A stretch of DNA of 53,676 bases from Rosenbergiella collisarenosi (lineage in GTDB: Bacteria > Pseudomonadota > Gammaproteobacteria > Enterobacterales > Enterobacteriaceae). This document shows positions 1 to 6,974 of this stretch, in pieces (the first letter of the stretch is position 1; each line of letters starts with the position of its first letter). Both the position numbers and the translations under genes were made by a program. The stretch covers positions 1 to 53,676 of the forward strand of contig NZ_JABBFP010000014.1 of the NCBI RefSeq assembly GCF_018494085.1. The letters are read 5' to 3'. The notes under the pieces are model-generated. The model was given only the letters and a program-made list of their open reading frames with translations, was not told the DNA's origin and ran no database searches.

Positions 1-906
1 GCGGGAGGGTTAGCCGGCGGCGATATGGCGAATGCTATGGCGGGTGCGCACACCGGGAAGGTGACGGTTGAGAATAATGTTTTGGGTGCTTTGTCTTCGG
101 ATAAACTCGATACAGCTATAGAGAAAATTAAGCAAGGCAATACCTCACTTACAACGGTGAGCGAACTGATAACGCTTGAAAATGCCGATGCCCGTAGTGA
201 TGCCTTACTCTCCAAATTTACTAAAGACCCTTCTCAGATGAACAGTACGGAACGCGCCGAACTAGCTAGTTATCTGCGTGTTTATGCAGCTGAAATGGAA
301 AAAGAGTATGGCCGTCCGGTAGCACAAGAACTGATTAAAGGTTTACTGTCGGGACAAGATTACATTAAACGAAACCCAGACTCGGAAGTCATGAGCAAAG
401 CTCAGTCGATAATGAATACTTGGGGCTACCATAAATCAAATGCGAGTATTGGTGATGCACCACTACTATTTGGTAGCAACATGTTGGGCACCACCATCCG
501 GGAAGGAATGGCGCTCAATGCGACTATTGGTATGGGGGTGAATTCAGCTGTGCAGCTCAGTGGAAGTGATTCATTTAGTTACGTGGATATGATTATGTCT
601 GGGGTAATGTCTGCTGCGACAACGGGAAAAAATATAGGAACCTCTGCGGTCATTAATATGGGTGGTGCGGCGATTGGAAGTGGGATTAAGGGGGAGGATC
701 CGACTAGTTCTATGGCTGGGGCTGGAATAGGTACTGTAGCTGGAGGCATTGGTGGTGAAATAGTCAAAGGAGCTGCTTCAAAATTTGCGAAAGATACCGT
801 CTCCGATGTAACTGGCTCGATTTTTGGTGGATACATCAGCGAACAAATGGGAGATGTAGTAAAAAATACTCTTGATGAAAAGGATAAAACTAATGCTAAA
901 AAATAA
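1..906 (+). CDS. cdiA: CdiA C-terminal toxin module (5' end outside window)
   Basis: The reading frame is open from the first base, so this is the 3' end of a longer gene. The residues before the motif are Gly/Ala-rich. A VENN motif lies at bases 67-78 (TVENNVLG). In CdiA contact-dependent inhibition proteins VENN marks the junction between the conserved filament and the variable C-terminal toxin. About 280 residues follow VENN: a mostly helical pretoxin part, then a Gly/Ala-rich hydrophobic region with repeated GxxxG-like spacing (residues about 150-275 of the visible part) and a Lys/Asp-rich tail. The glycine-zipper character suggests a membrane-inserting toxin, which is inference; I do not recognise a named toxin family. 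The stop overlaps the start of a small membrane protein gene (893-1150), the usual toxin/immunity layout. Confidence 0.8.
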   Translation, partial: AGGLAGGDMANAMAGAHTGKVTVENNVLGALSSDKLDTAIEKIKQGNTSLTTVSELITLENADARSDALLSKFTKDPSQMNSTERAELASYLRVYAAEMEKEYGRPVAQELIKGLLSGQDYIKRNPDSEVMSKAQSIMNTWGYHKSNASIGDAPLLFGSNMLGTTIREGMALNATIGMGVNSAVQLSGSDSFSYVDMIMSGVMSAATTGKNIGTSAVINMGGAAIGSGIKGEDPTSSMAGAGIGTVAGGIGGEIVKGAASKFAKDTVSDVTGSIFGGYISEQMGDVVKNTLDEKDKTNAKK

Positions 907-1150
907 CCTTCTTATTTTGGTAAAATTGGTATTCGGTTGCTTAGTTTTATTTTTAAATGCGAATTTAATATCTGAACTTCTGGCATCATCAATTATTTAT
1001 ATTAAAAAAGGATTTTTTCCATTTAGTTGGGAAAGGGTTTTTGCATCTTTCTTTAAATCTGGTTATGTAGGTGGTCTTGTTTTAGGTATTGGCCTTTGGA
1101 TAAAAATCTGGTTAAAAGAAAAGAAAAATAAAAAGTCATCACATGGGTAA
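893..1150 (+). CDS. cdiI: putative CDI immunity protein, small membrane protein
   Basis: An 85-residue protein beginning at the ATG at 893, inside the end of the toxin gene. This start has an AAGGA ribosome site eight bases upstream; an in-frame ATG at 875 lacks one. There are two hydrophobic segments: residues about 5-30, and a Gly-rich one near residues 58-72 (YVGGLVLGIGLW). The Lys-rich tail would be cytoplasmic. Position and overlap say immunity protein. A membrane immunity protein fits a toxin that attacks the inner membrane. The same plan (two membrane segments, the second Gly-rich) recurs in the genes at 2088 and 3098, so the three look like one diverged family. Function is inferred from context only. 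Confidence 0.65.
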   Translation: MLKNNLLILVKLVFGCLVLFLNANLISELLASSIIYIKKGFFPFSWERVFASFFKSGYVGGLVLGIGLWIKIWLKEKKNKKSSHG

Positions 1151-1161
1151 ACGCTTAACTC

Positions 1162-1177
1162 CAGCCGATATCGGCTG
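1162..1177. repeat. 16-bp perfect palindrome at cassette junction
   Basis: CAGCCGATATCGGCTG is fully self-complementary. It sits between the first immunity gene and the next VENN fragment. Similar GC-rich inverted repeats precede the VENN genes at 1447 and 2379, so the palindrome is a regular part of the cassette junctions. Confidence 0.6.
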
Positions 1178-1183
1178 AGGCTT

Positions 1184-1414
1184 TTGTCAAATAATGCGCT
1201 GGGTGCTATGTCTGGTTCAGATCATGGATTTTGTCTGGGTAAAACACCGGATGCGACGACAGGAGATAAAGCGAAACTTGTGGGTGATTTTGATTTTGAT
1301 CGAAATAACTTAATCAGAGGCACAAAAATATCAATCGGATGCGGGATTATTATTGGTGTGGGGCAATGCTTCATGTCGAAAGAGAAACCGGCCTCGCCTT
1401 TTAATCCCAAGTAA
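1184..1414 (+). pseudogene. short orphan CdiA-CT fragment with degenerate VENN
   Basis: A 76-codon frame that can start only at a TTG. Its first residues, (L)LSNNALGAMSG, are a decayed form of the VENNALGAM junction. The remainder (GDKAKLVGDFDFDRNN, then a short hydrophobic GCGIIIGVG stretch) resembles only the beginning of a toxin module. No immunity gene follows before the next cassette at 1447. It is most likely a toxin module truncated by recombination. A TTG-started small protein cannot be excluded, but there is no ribosome site to support it. Confidence 0.5.
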
Positions 1415-1424
1415 CATACGCAAA

Positions 1425-1444
1425 TCCCGGCCATCGAGCCGGGA
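1425..1444. promoter_or_regulatory. hairpin abutting the start codon of the second VENN cassette
   Basis: TCCCGGC and GCCGGGA form a perfect 7-bp stem with a 6-base loop. The stem ends two bases before the ATG at 1447. The 3' arm (GGGA) is the only purine-rich ribosome-site candidate, so the stem could hide it. No T-run follows, so it is not a classical terminator. Confidence 0.5.
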
Positions 1445-1446
1445 TA

Positions 1447-2091
1447 ATGGTTGAGAATAATGCGCTGAGCCTTCCTTCAGGAATGGCAGATTATGCTCAG
1501 TCAGCCTTTTCATTAGCAATGTCGATGGCTCAGCAAGGCGCAACCCCAGATGAAATCAATACAGCTCTAAGTCAGCATGTGAAGGGGGATTTGCCCGAGG
1601 GAGCGAATATCACAAAAGCCATTGTTGAGGGTTACACGGATGGTTTGCTGATTGCGGGTGCTTGGTATCTGGGGCCAGCGGCATCGGTGGGTAAAGTGAT
1701 TGGCGGAGGAATTATCGCAGAGATAGCGAATGGAAGCTACCAATGGTTTGACCTGAGCCGTCCAGGTAACGAAAACAAAAGCTGGGACTGGAAAAGCAGC
1801 GTAAGCTCAGGGATTTCGGGGATGCTTGCTCCGGGAAGAACTGTCCAGCAAAATGTTGGAATAGCGGTAGCCGGTGCGGTATTTACGGATGGGCCTGATA
1901 TGGGATCTGTTGGTGGTGCTGCTTTGGGTGGCTTAATTGGTGGAGGGATTGGTAAGTACGAACCGGACTTACTCAGCCCAGTTTTCGGAACTTCTGCTGG
2001 TTTTTGGTCTGATGTTGGTAGTGCTTACGTATCTGAAGCTACAGGCAATGCGGTTAAAGATGCTATCAATAAACAGGAGAAGAATAAGTGA
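1447..2091 (+). CDS. orphan CdiA-CT (VENN) toxin-like protein
   Basis: 214 residues. The protein begins exactly at the toxin junction (MVENNALSLPSG), lacks any CdiA filament part and therefore is an orphan toxin module. Residues 10-60 are a helical, Gln/Ala-rich pretoxin part. Residues 60-185 are Gly/Ala-rich and hydrophobic, with stretches such as GGGIIAEIA and GGAALGGLIGGGIGKYE. The C-terminus is charged. It differs in sequence from the toxin at 1-906 but shares its glycine-zipper style. Its last codons overlap the GTG start of a membrane protein gene (2088), an immunity arrangement. Orphan cdiA-CT/cdiI pairs downstream of CDI loci are known and are thought to be exchanged into cdiA by recombination at VENN. 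Whether this one is translated is uncertain. Confidence 0.65.
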   Translation: MVENNALSLPSGMADYAQSAFSLAMSMAQQGATPDEINTALSQHVKGDLPEGANITKAIVEGYTDGLLIAGAWYLGPAASVGKVIGGGIIAEIANGSYQWFDLSRPGNENKSWDWKSSVSSGISGMLAPGRTVQQNVGIAVAGAVFTDGPDMGSVGGAALGGLIGGGIGKYEPDLLSPVFGTSAGFWSDVGSAYVSEATGNAVKDAINKQEKNK

Positions 2092-2345
2092 AGAGAAAAC
2101 CAACAATAATGCTTCTTCTATTAAGCATCTTATTCGGTTCGATTATCTTCTTTCTTCTGGGAATAGTATTAAGTTTAATTATTAACTTTATTTATTTAAA
2201 TAATTTTTCTGTGGATGAACAGGACATTTTCAAAACAAGTGTTTTAAGCCTTATTGCTGGCACCGCAGGTGGAACTGGTTCATGGATCTTCGCCAAAATA
2301 GACGAACGTAATATCAGCAAATCTCCACCATCCGATCGTGAGTAA
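2088..2345 (+). CDS. putative immunity protein of second VENN cassette, membrane protein
   Basis: 85 residues from a GTG overlapping the toxin stop (GTGA), which implies coupled translation. A long hydrophobic segment covers residues 6-38. A second, Gly-rich one lies near residues 52-68 (LIAGTAGGTGSWIFA). The tail is hydrophilic. It has the same two-segment plan as the genes at 893 and 3098. I read it as the cognate immunity protein of the preceding toxin-like gene; no enzyme motif is visible. Confidence 0.6.
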   Translation: MKRKPTIMLLLLSILFGSIIFFLLGIVLSLIINFIYLNNFSVDEQDIFKTSVLSLIAGTAGGTGSWIFAKIDERNISKSPPSDRE

Positions 2346-2355
2346 ACTCAACAAT

Positions 2356-2378
2356 AATCCAGCTAATCGGCTGGGATT
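2356..2378. promoter_or_regulatory. hairpin abutting the start codon of the third VENN cassette
   Basis: AATCCAGC and GCTGGGATT pair with one bulged G around a 6-base loop. The 3' arm ends directly before the ATG at 2379. The layout is the same as at 1425-1444, and again the GGGA in the 3' arm is the only ribosome-site candidate. Confidence 0.45.
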
Positions 2379-3101
2379 ATGGTTGAAAATAACTTACTAG
2401 GTGGTAGTGAAGAAGCTCAGGCTGCATGGATACGACAGCATGGTATCGATATGGCGAGCTGTGCTGATAATCCTGGGGGAAGCGCATGTCAAAAAGCCAA
2501 AAATGAACGTGATGCGGTAGGGTTTGCTCTTGCTACAGGTAGTGTCGCTCTCCTACCCGGCGGCGCTCAGGCTATGTGGGGGCTTGGTGCGGGCGCTAAT
2601 GCAGGGATTAGCTACTGGGTAGATGGAGCGATTGATCCGGCTAATGCAGGGATTAGCTACTGGGTAGATGGAGCGATTGATCCGGCTAATGCAGCTATTT
2701 CAGGCTGGGTGAATGTTTTCAGTATGGGTAATGGCGTTGTGGGTACAGTCGGTTGGAATGCCGCAGGTGGTGCACTGGGTAACTGGATTGATAACAAAGA
2801 TCCACTGTCTGGTGCGCTTATCAATGGTGCCGGTTCGAGTATTGGCTATGGCATTGGTAAGGGCCTTTCGTGGGGAATTAATACTGTAGCAAACTGGTGG
2901 AAAGGGGGCTGGGATCCGAAATTTAATCCAACACTTCAGAACTATACTGAAATAAAAGGTGATTTTGGGGTTTCTAAGGAAATAAAGCCAAGCAATATCC
3001 CTAGTCCTTTTGGTTACTTAGGTTGCTCCCTCTTAACTGAAGTAACCAGCAAAGGGATCGAAAAAATCTCATCTCCGATCAGTAATGGAGATAAAAAATG
3101 A
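2379..3101 (+). CDS. orphan CdiA-CT (VENN) toxin-like protein with internal repeat
   Basis: 240 residues beginning MVENNLLGGSEEAQ. The first 45 residues contain two Cys (SCADNPGGSACQ), a common feature just after VENN in these modules. Residues about 48-160 are Gly/Ala/Trp-rich and hydrophobic. They include two identical 15-residue units (ANAGISYWVDGAIDP) plus the start of a third, encoded by an exact 45-bp tandem repeat. The last 80 residues are more polar (WWKGGWDPKFNP...). The stop overlaps the ATG of a membrane protein gene at 3098. This is an orphan toxin/immunity cassette; the toxin activity is not recognised. Confidence 0.65.
   Translation: MVENNLLGGSEEAQAAWIRQHGIDMASCADNPGGSACQKAKNERDAVGFALATGSVALLPGGAQAMWGLGAGANAGISYWVDGAIDPANAGISYWVDGAIDPANAAISGWVNVFSMGNGVVGTVGWNAAGGALGNWIDNKDPLSGALINGAGSSIGYGIGKGLSWGINTVANWWKGGWDPKFNPTLQNYTEIKGDFGVSKEIKPSNIPSPFGYLGCSLLTEVTSKGIEKISSPISNGDKK
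2595..2684 (+). repeat. exact 45-bp tandem duplication inside the third toxin gene
   Basis: Two identical 45-bp units (2595-2639 and 2640-2684) keep the frame, and nine bases of a third copy follow before the sequence diverges. Perfect identity points to a recent duplication. Confidence 0.9.
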
Positions 3102-3316
3102 TAAATATCTTTTTCGCTTTATTTTCAATTTTGGCGGGGATACTTTTAGCTGAAATTGCATATGCTTTATTACTTACCATTGAATACGCGATGCTTAGCA
3201 GTTTTAACTTTGAGCTAACATTAGCATGGCACTACCTGAAAATTGGGGCAGTAGGAGGTGGTATAATGGGATTCGGTATTGCTCTCCTTCGATATTTTCG
3301 GGTTAAAGGTTTTTAA
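3098..3316 (+). CDS. putative immunity protein of third VENN cassette, membrane protein
   Basis: 72 residues, ATG overlapping the toxin stop (ATGA). Residues 2-30 form one hydrophobic segment with an internal Glu. Residues about 49-63 form a Gly-rich second segment (IGAVGGGIMGFGIALL). The tail is short and basic. The plan is shared with the proteins from 893 and 2088. Assigned as immunity protein by position and coupling only. Confidence 0.6.
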   Translation: MINIFFALFSILAGILLAEIAYALLLTIEYAMLSSFNFELTLAWHYLKIGAVGGGIMGFGIALLRYFRVKGF

Positions 3317-3324
3317 TATTTATT

Positions 3325-3500
3325 GTTGAAAATAATGTTATGAGTTCTGTTTCTTCGAATAAACTCGATACAGCTATAGAGAAAATCATGTAAGGCAACG
3401 GCACACTTGGCTGAAGAGGGAACGGATAACACTTGAAAATGTAGACTCTCGTAGTGATACTTTACTCCCGAAATCTACTATATAGACCCCTACCAATTTT
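3325..3500 (+). pseudogene. decayed copy of the first VENN module
   Basis: From GTTGAAAATAATGTT onward the bases match positions 67-240 closely, including the SSxKLDTAIEKI segment, the LENxDxRSD segment and the KDP region. There are in-frame stops (TAA after IEKIM), so it cannot be expressed as a toxin. It is the footprint of an extra cassette, showing that the array grew by duplication. The stretch from 3501 to 3660 holds no further gene that I can see. Confidence 0.75.
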
Positions 3501-3660
3501 CAGCTAATAAAAAAGAAACCTTAACAGTCTGTTTAGGCAGTTATTCACGAGGCTACAGGAACCACTATAAAACGAGTGTTTAATGGAGCGTGTATATAGT
3601 ATCAGGTGCAGGGCAGCGAAAAGATAAAATATTATTATGGATATAAATAAGGAGTTAAGG

Positions 3661-4152
3661 ATGCTTAATAAAATAGCTATAATTTTTTCAATTATCTTAT
3701 TAACAGGATGTAGTAAAGTTTTTCCTGTACCGACAAAGTACGAACCCCCGAGAAATACCAGCGATATTGCAAAAGTAAGATTAATGGGGAATCCACTTAA
3801 TTATTCAATCAGACAAAAAAACGACACGGGCGATCTGGTTGGTGGATTTGTTGTAGAGCACAACAGATTCGTTAACATAGGTTTGGGTACCACTGTCGAC
3901 AGTGGATTTCCCAAAATACAGGGAAAGGATTATAGCGGGAAGTACTTTGAAATTTTAGTGATCGCAGACCGCAAGACAGAGATAAATTACCTTGCCCAAA
4001 ACTGTAGCGTCACTCTAGATGTTATCCCCAAAAGAGAGGCTATCTATGAGGTGCATTACAGTGATTCAGACCTGACAGGATATTGTGTCCTCTATATACG
4101 TCCTGTTGTATTTGATGAGGTCAATTCAATCTATATAGAGGGCAGTAACTAA
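3661..4152 (+). CDS. small lipoprotein of unknown function
   Basis: 163 residues from the ATG at 3661, which has AAGGAG five bases upstream; an in-frame ATG at 3637 has no ribosome site. The N-terminus is a lipoprotein signal: Lys near the start, hydrophobic IAIIFSIILL, then the lipobox LTGC at residues 14-17. The mature part is polar, with two further Cys in its C-terminal half (NCSVTL and YCVLYI) that could pair in the periplasm. I do not recognise the family. It overlaps the next lipoprotein gene by one base (TAATG), so the two form an operon. Base composition is AT-rich, like the CDI cassettes before it. Confidence 0.6.
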   Translation: MLNKIAIIFSIILLTGCSKVFPVPTKYEPPRNTSDIAKVRLMGNPLNYSIRQKNDTGDLVGGFVVEHNRFVNIGLGTTVDSGFPKIQGKDYSGKYFEILVIADRKTEINYLAQNCSVTLDVIPKREAIYEVHYSDSDLTGYCVLYIRPVVFDEVNSIYIEGSN

Positions 4153-4520
4153 TGTCCAACATGAAAAAACTTACGGTATTAGCCCTCTCATTTTTACTTT
4201 CAGCTTGCATGGTGAATGTTGACAGAACCCGTGCTACGGAACTTAATCGATATTCTGAATCATCTATTAAAGAAAAATTAATCATAGGAAGTTCAACTAA
4301 AAAGGAAGCAATGTTGCTATTAGGTGCGCCAAACTCACCTAAGGATTATAACCATGCCAGTGAATGGGTGTATAAATCCGTCCAGATACACAGGGGAATA
4401 TATCTATCCATTCCCTTTAATAACAATAAAGAGCAAGTTTTAACATTAAAGTTTAACGAGGTGGGGGTTTTATCATCTTTAGATTATATAGATAAGGCTT
4501 CCAAAAGTATTTTTAAGTAA
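4152..4520 (+). CDS. small lipoprotein with BamE/SmpA-like fold
   Basis: 122 residues. The start may be the ATG at 4152 (coupled to the previous stop) or at 4161 (MKKLTVLAL). The lipobox is LSAC. The mature part contains IIGSSTKKEAMLLLGAPNSP followed by WVYKS and a strand-rich end (VLTLKFNEVGVLSSLDY). This is the pattern of the SmpA/OmlA (BamE-like) domain: a helix-turn with a Gly-x-Ser/Thr start, then LG-x-P, then aromatic strands. It is a small outer-membrane lipoprotein by inference; its partner is unknown. Its proximity to CDI cassettes may be chance. Confidence 0.55.
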   Translation: MSNMKKLTVLALSFLLSACMVNVDRTRATELNRYSESSIKEKLIIGSSTKKEAMLLLGAPNSPKDYNHASEWVYKSVQIHRGIYLSIPFNNNKEQVLTLKFNEVGVLSSLDYIDKASKSIFK

Positions 4521-4801
4521 CGCTAACCCACGCCTACAAATGGATGAAACTAATAGGCGGACAGCAAATATGGTGTAAGGAACCAATTATTGATGATATC
4601 AGGGAAGCTAGTCTGAATTTCACAGTAAGGCTTTCACCGATAATAGAGTTAGAACGGGTGTCAGGTTCAGTCGCTGATCCGAATAGGCACGGTTCATGGA
4701 CTCGGCAGTAACATGGCAAGAGTGAGCGCAGGGATACAGGCCGGACAAGCACCTCTTAGCTGCTAAGTTGGTTCACCATTACTACCAAAACATGGACGAA
4801 A
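4521..4801. other. gene-poor stretch with an unrecognised open frame remnant
   Basis: No complete gene is visible. On the plus strand a frame ending in TAA just before 4720 reads GGQQIWCKEPIIDDIREA and continues open for about 50 codons, but it has no ribosome site and a stop lies just upstream. It looks like a leftover of a former gene; I do not recognise it. Confidence 0.3.
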
Positions 4802-5308
4802 ATGGAGCGAGAAACGAAATGTATAGAATGTAATGGATTTGATGCAAACAAAGAGTCTGGACTCTGTGATGCCTGTGAAAATATAGAGTTAAGAAAAATT
4901 AATGGACTGCTGTATCTTCCTGCCATAGGGCTTATCCTATGAATTGTTCGTAGTGCAAACGAGCTTTACATTTTAACTATGGTTATAGTTGATCATTTCG
5001 ATGAAACGAGTTTCTTGTCTTATTACTCCATGGGGGCAGTTGCATTTCTGATCGCTGATTTTCTTACCCCTCTTTATGCATCCTTGTCATTTTTTAGACG
5101 CAAGAAAAATACTCGAAAAGTCATGATAATTTACTATCTGATAGGGATGATCAGCGCGTTATATTTTACTGTTCTTCCTTTTGTTGTTGATAACACTCAA
5201 TATGAAATGGAGGATGTAGGGATAATAGTGAATGGGCTTTTCGGGGTTGTCATAGGGATCCCTTACTTTTTGCTTTCCAAAAGGGTTAATAGTGTTTTCT
5301 GTCGGTAG
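4802..5308 (+). pseudogene. DUF2569-like membrane protein gene interrupted by a nonsense codon
   Basis: From the ATG at 4802 the frame encodes a Cys-x2-Cys...Cys-x2-Cys zinc-ribbon-like head (residues 7-25) and then NGLLYLPAIGLIL. An in-frame TGA occurs at 4940-4942 (codon 47). The same frame continues without shift through IVRSANELYILTMVIVDHF and three further hydrophobic segments to 5308. The whole resembles DUF2569-type inner membrane proteins, which have four membrane segments. A single C-to-G change in a TCA Ser codon would explain the stop. The downstream part could restart at the ATG at 4979, but no ribosome site is evident there. Most likely it is a recent pseudogene. Confidence 0.6.
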
Positions 5309-5400
5309 TCTATTTGATTAGTTCACCCGCTTTCAGCTGACGTAGGATCTGTAGTACTACTCTGCTTAAGCAATAATTACTAGCACCTTACTCAGTTGGG

Positions 5401-5425
5401 TGTCCAACCTTTGGGGTGCAGTCCA
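5401..5425. mobile_element. possible solitary IS3-family terminal repeat remnant
   Basis: TGTCCAACCTTTGGGGTGCA followed by GTCCA resembles the terminal inverted repeats common in IS3-family (IS150-like) elements. No transposase frame and no second end are present nearby, so it can only be a scar. Recognition is from memory of such ends, without a search. Confidence 0.3.
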
Positions 5426-5452
5426 CCTCTCTGGCTTTTTTTATATCAAGAC

Positions 5453-5593
5453 CTAACGCTTCTTCTTTGTACCCTGTACGGCTTTAAAGCGCGGGTTACT
5501 CTTGCAAATAACAAATACGCGTCCGTGGCGGCGCACGATCTTACAATCAGGATGGCGCTGCTTGGCGGATTTTAGTGAACTAAGGACTTTCAT
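5453..5593 (-). CDS. rpmJ2: 50S ribosomal protein L36, type B
   Basis: 46 residues, [20 protein letters not shown]... ending [10 protein letters not shown], closely matching E. coli YkgO. It keeps two Cys (17 and 30) but lacks the full four-ligand zinc ribbon of standard L36. This alternative L36 replaces the zinc-containing copy when zinc is scarce. Its ATG overlaps the stop of the L31 gene by one base (TAATG), so the two are one operon read leftward. It was found by reading the minus strand downstream of rpmE2. Confidence 0.93.
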   Translation of the reverse strand: MKVLSSLKSAKQRHPDCKIVRRHGRVFVICKSNPRFKAVQGTKKKR

Positions 5594-5859
5594 TATTTAT
5601 CCTTTTTAGCATTATCGAAGAAGCGGCCAAAACGCTGTGCGAAACGCGCGGCGCTGCCTTCTTTGGCAAACTCTTTCTGTTTACCGGTATAGAACGGATG
5701 CGAGTGAGCGGACACGTCTAGGGTAACGTAAGGATAAACCTGGTCCTGATACTCGACGGTACGTTCGGTTTTAATCGTCGATCCGATAACCATATAGTGA
5801 TCGGCGCCGAGATCGTGAAAAACGACCTGACGATAGTTGGGATGAATATTCGGTTTCAT
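5593..5859 (-). CDS. rpmE2: 50S ribosomal protein L31, type B
   Basis: 88 residues ([20 protein letters not shown]...). It is the type B form: there is no Cys at all, so it needs no zinc, unlike the standard L31 with its CxxC motif. Under zinc starvation the B form replaces the zinc form on ribosomes and releases zinc. The gene is first of a two-gene operon with rpmJ2. A palindromic Zur box lies 18 bases upstream of its start, so it should be repressed by zinc-loaded Zur. Confidence 0.95.
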   Translation of the reverse strand: MKPNIHPNYRQVVFHDLGADHYMVIGSTIKTERTVEYQDQVYPYVTLDVSAHSHPFYTGKQKEFAKEGSAARFAQRFGRFFDNAKKDK

Positions 5860-5877
5860 AATCGCTCCAAATTGTAA

Positions 5878-5892
5878 TGTTATATTATAACA
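5878..5892. promoter_or_regulatory. Zur operator of rpmE2-rpmJ2
   Basis: TGTTATATTATAACA is a perfect 7-1-7 inverted repeat that matches the enterobacterial Zur consensus core. It overlaps the likely promoter of the L31B/L36B operon. Confidence 0.8.
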
Positions 5893-5941
5893 ATAACGGT
5901 TTGCGGCGAGCGGTGCAACCCTCTTTAGGACAAATTAGCGA

Positions 5942-6865
5942 TCATTGGGTCAAAGCGGCGTCGATACGCTCCATTAAGTTAGCGCTCGCTAACCGTAGAT
6001 AATGGCTAAACGCCGAACGGGCGGCCGAGGCGGGGCGATGGCGCGGCGTAACGAGATTTACGGTAAAGGGTACGGAGACGCTAAAGCGACGCATCACCAC
6101 GTTATGCGGTAGATAATCGAGGGCGGTCAGTGGATTAATGATCGACACCCCGCAGCCTTGCCCAACCATCGCGCAGACCGACGCCGCACTGTGCGTTTCT
6201 AAGGCGAGTCGCCGAGCAACGCCCCGGGTTAGAAACAGCTGATCCAGCAGCTGCCGATAGCTATCGGTACGTGAAAGGCTGATAAACGGTAGGTCGCGAA
6301 AATCCTCGGGGGTCAGCACTGCGTGAGTAGCGAGCGGGTGATGCGGCGCAAGAATACAGACCTCATCGACGGTCAATAGGGTATCGATCTCACAGCCTTC
6401 CGGGACCGATTGGGTCTCGGTGATCCCGAGATCGAAGCGCTGCGCGGTCAGCCATTCCTCTAGGAGCGGCGACTCTTGCGGCGTGATCGTCATACTTGCC
6501 GCAGGATAGTCGCGTAAATAGGGGGCGCAGGCATGGGGCAATAGGGATTGCGAAAAAGCCGGTAGGCAGGCGACCGTAATCTCCGCGTCATCGAGCTGGG
6601 CGAGGCCAGCCGCCGTCTCCTGAATACGCTGGCGTCCGTACCAGCTGCGCTGGACCTCTTCGAACAGACGAAACCCTTGCTGGGTCGGATGTAAACGCCC
6701 TTGGCTACGGCGAAACAGTGGCACGGTAAGTTGCTGCTCAAGTCGTGCCAGCTCTCGGCTCAGGGTGGGTTGTGACGTACGTAATAGGGCGGCGGCGCTG
6801 GTTAGTGTGCCTTGTGTCATCACCGCATGGAAAATCTCGATCTGTCGCCAGCTAAGTGGGGCCAT
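5942..6865 (-). CDS. lysR: LysR, activator of lysA
   Basis: 307 residues when started at the ATG at 6865 (MAPLSWRQIEIFHAVMTQGT), which aligns with E. coli LysR. The frame is open 46 codons further upstream, but that part runs across the shared control region and into lysA. The N-terminal winged helix-turn-helix covers residues about 5-65 (LLRTSQPTLSRELARLE). The rest is the effector-binding domain, which in this family senses diaminopimelate and lysine. It is divergent from lysA, whose transcription it activates and whose promoter region (6866-6974) carries the LysR sites by analogy. Confidence 0.93.
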   Translation of the reverse strand: MAPLSWRQIEIFHAVMTQGTLTSAAALLRTSQPTLSRELARLEQQLTVPLFRRSQGRLHPTQQGFRLFEEVQRSWYGRQRIQETAAGLAQLDDAEITVACLPAFSQSLLPHACAPYLRDYPAASMTITPQESPLLEEWLTAQRFDLGITETQSVPEGCEIDTLLTVDEVCILAPHHPLATHAVLTPEDFRDLPFISLSRTDSYRQLLDQLFLTRGVARRLALETHSAASVCAMVGQGCGVSIINPLTALDYLPHNVVMRRFSVSVPFTVNLVTPRHRPASAARSAFSHYLRLASANLMERIDAALTQ

Positions 6866-6974
6866 CAGGTTTTTCGTCCAAGGTATATCATGGATGAATA
6901 GAGTAGCGATTAAATGATATTTTTCAATATATAAAGAGTGTGGCTTACTGAGCCTATCGCTTAAGGAGATAACC

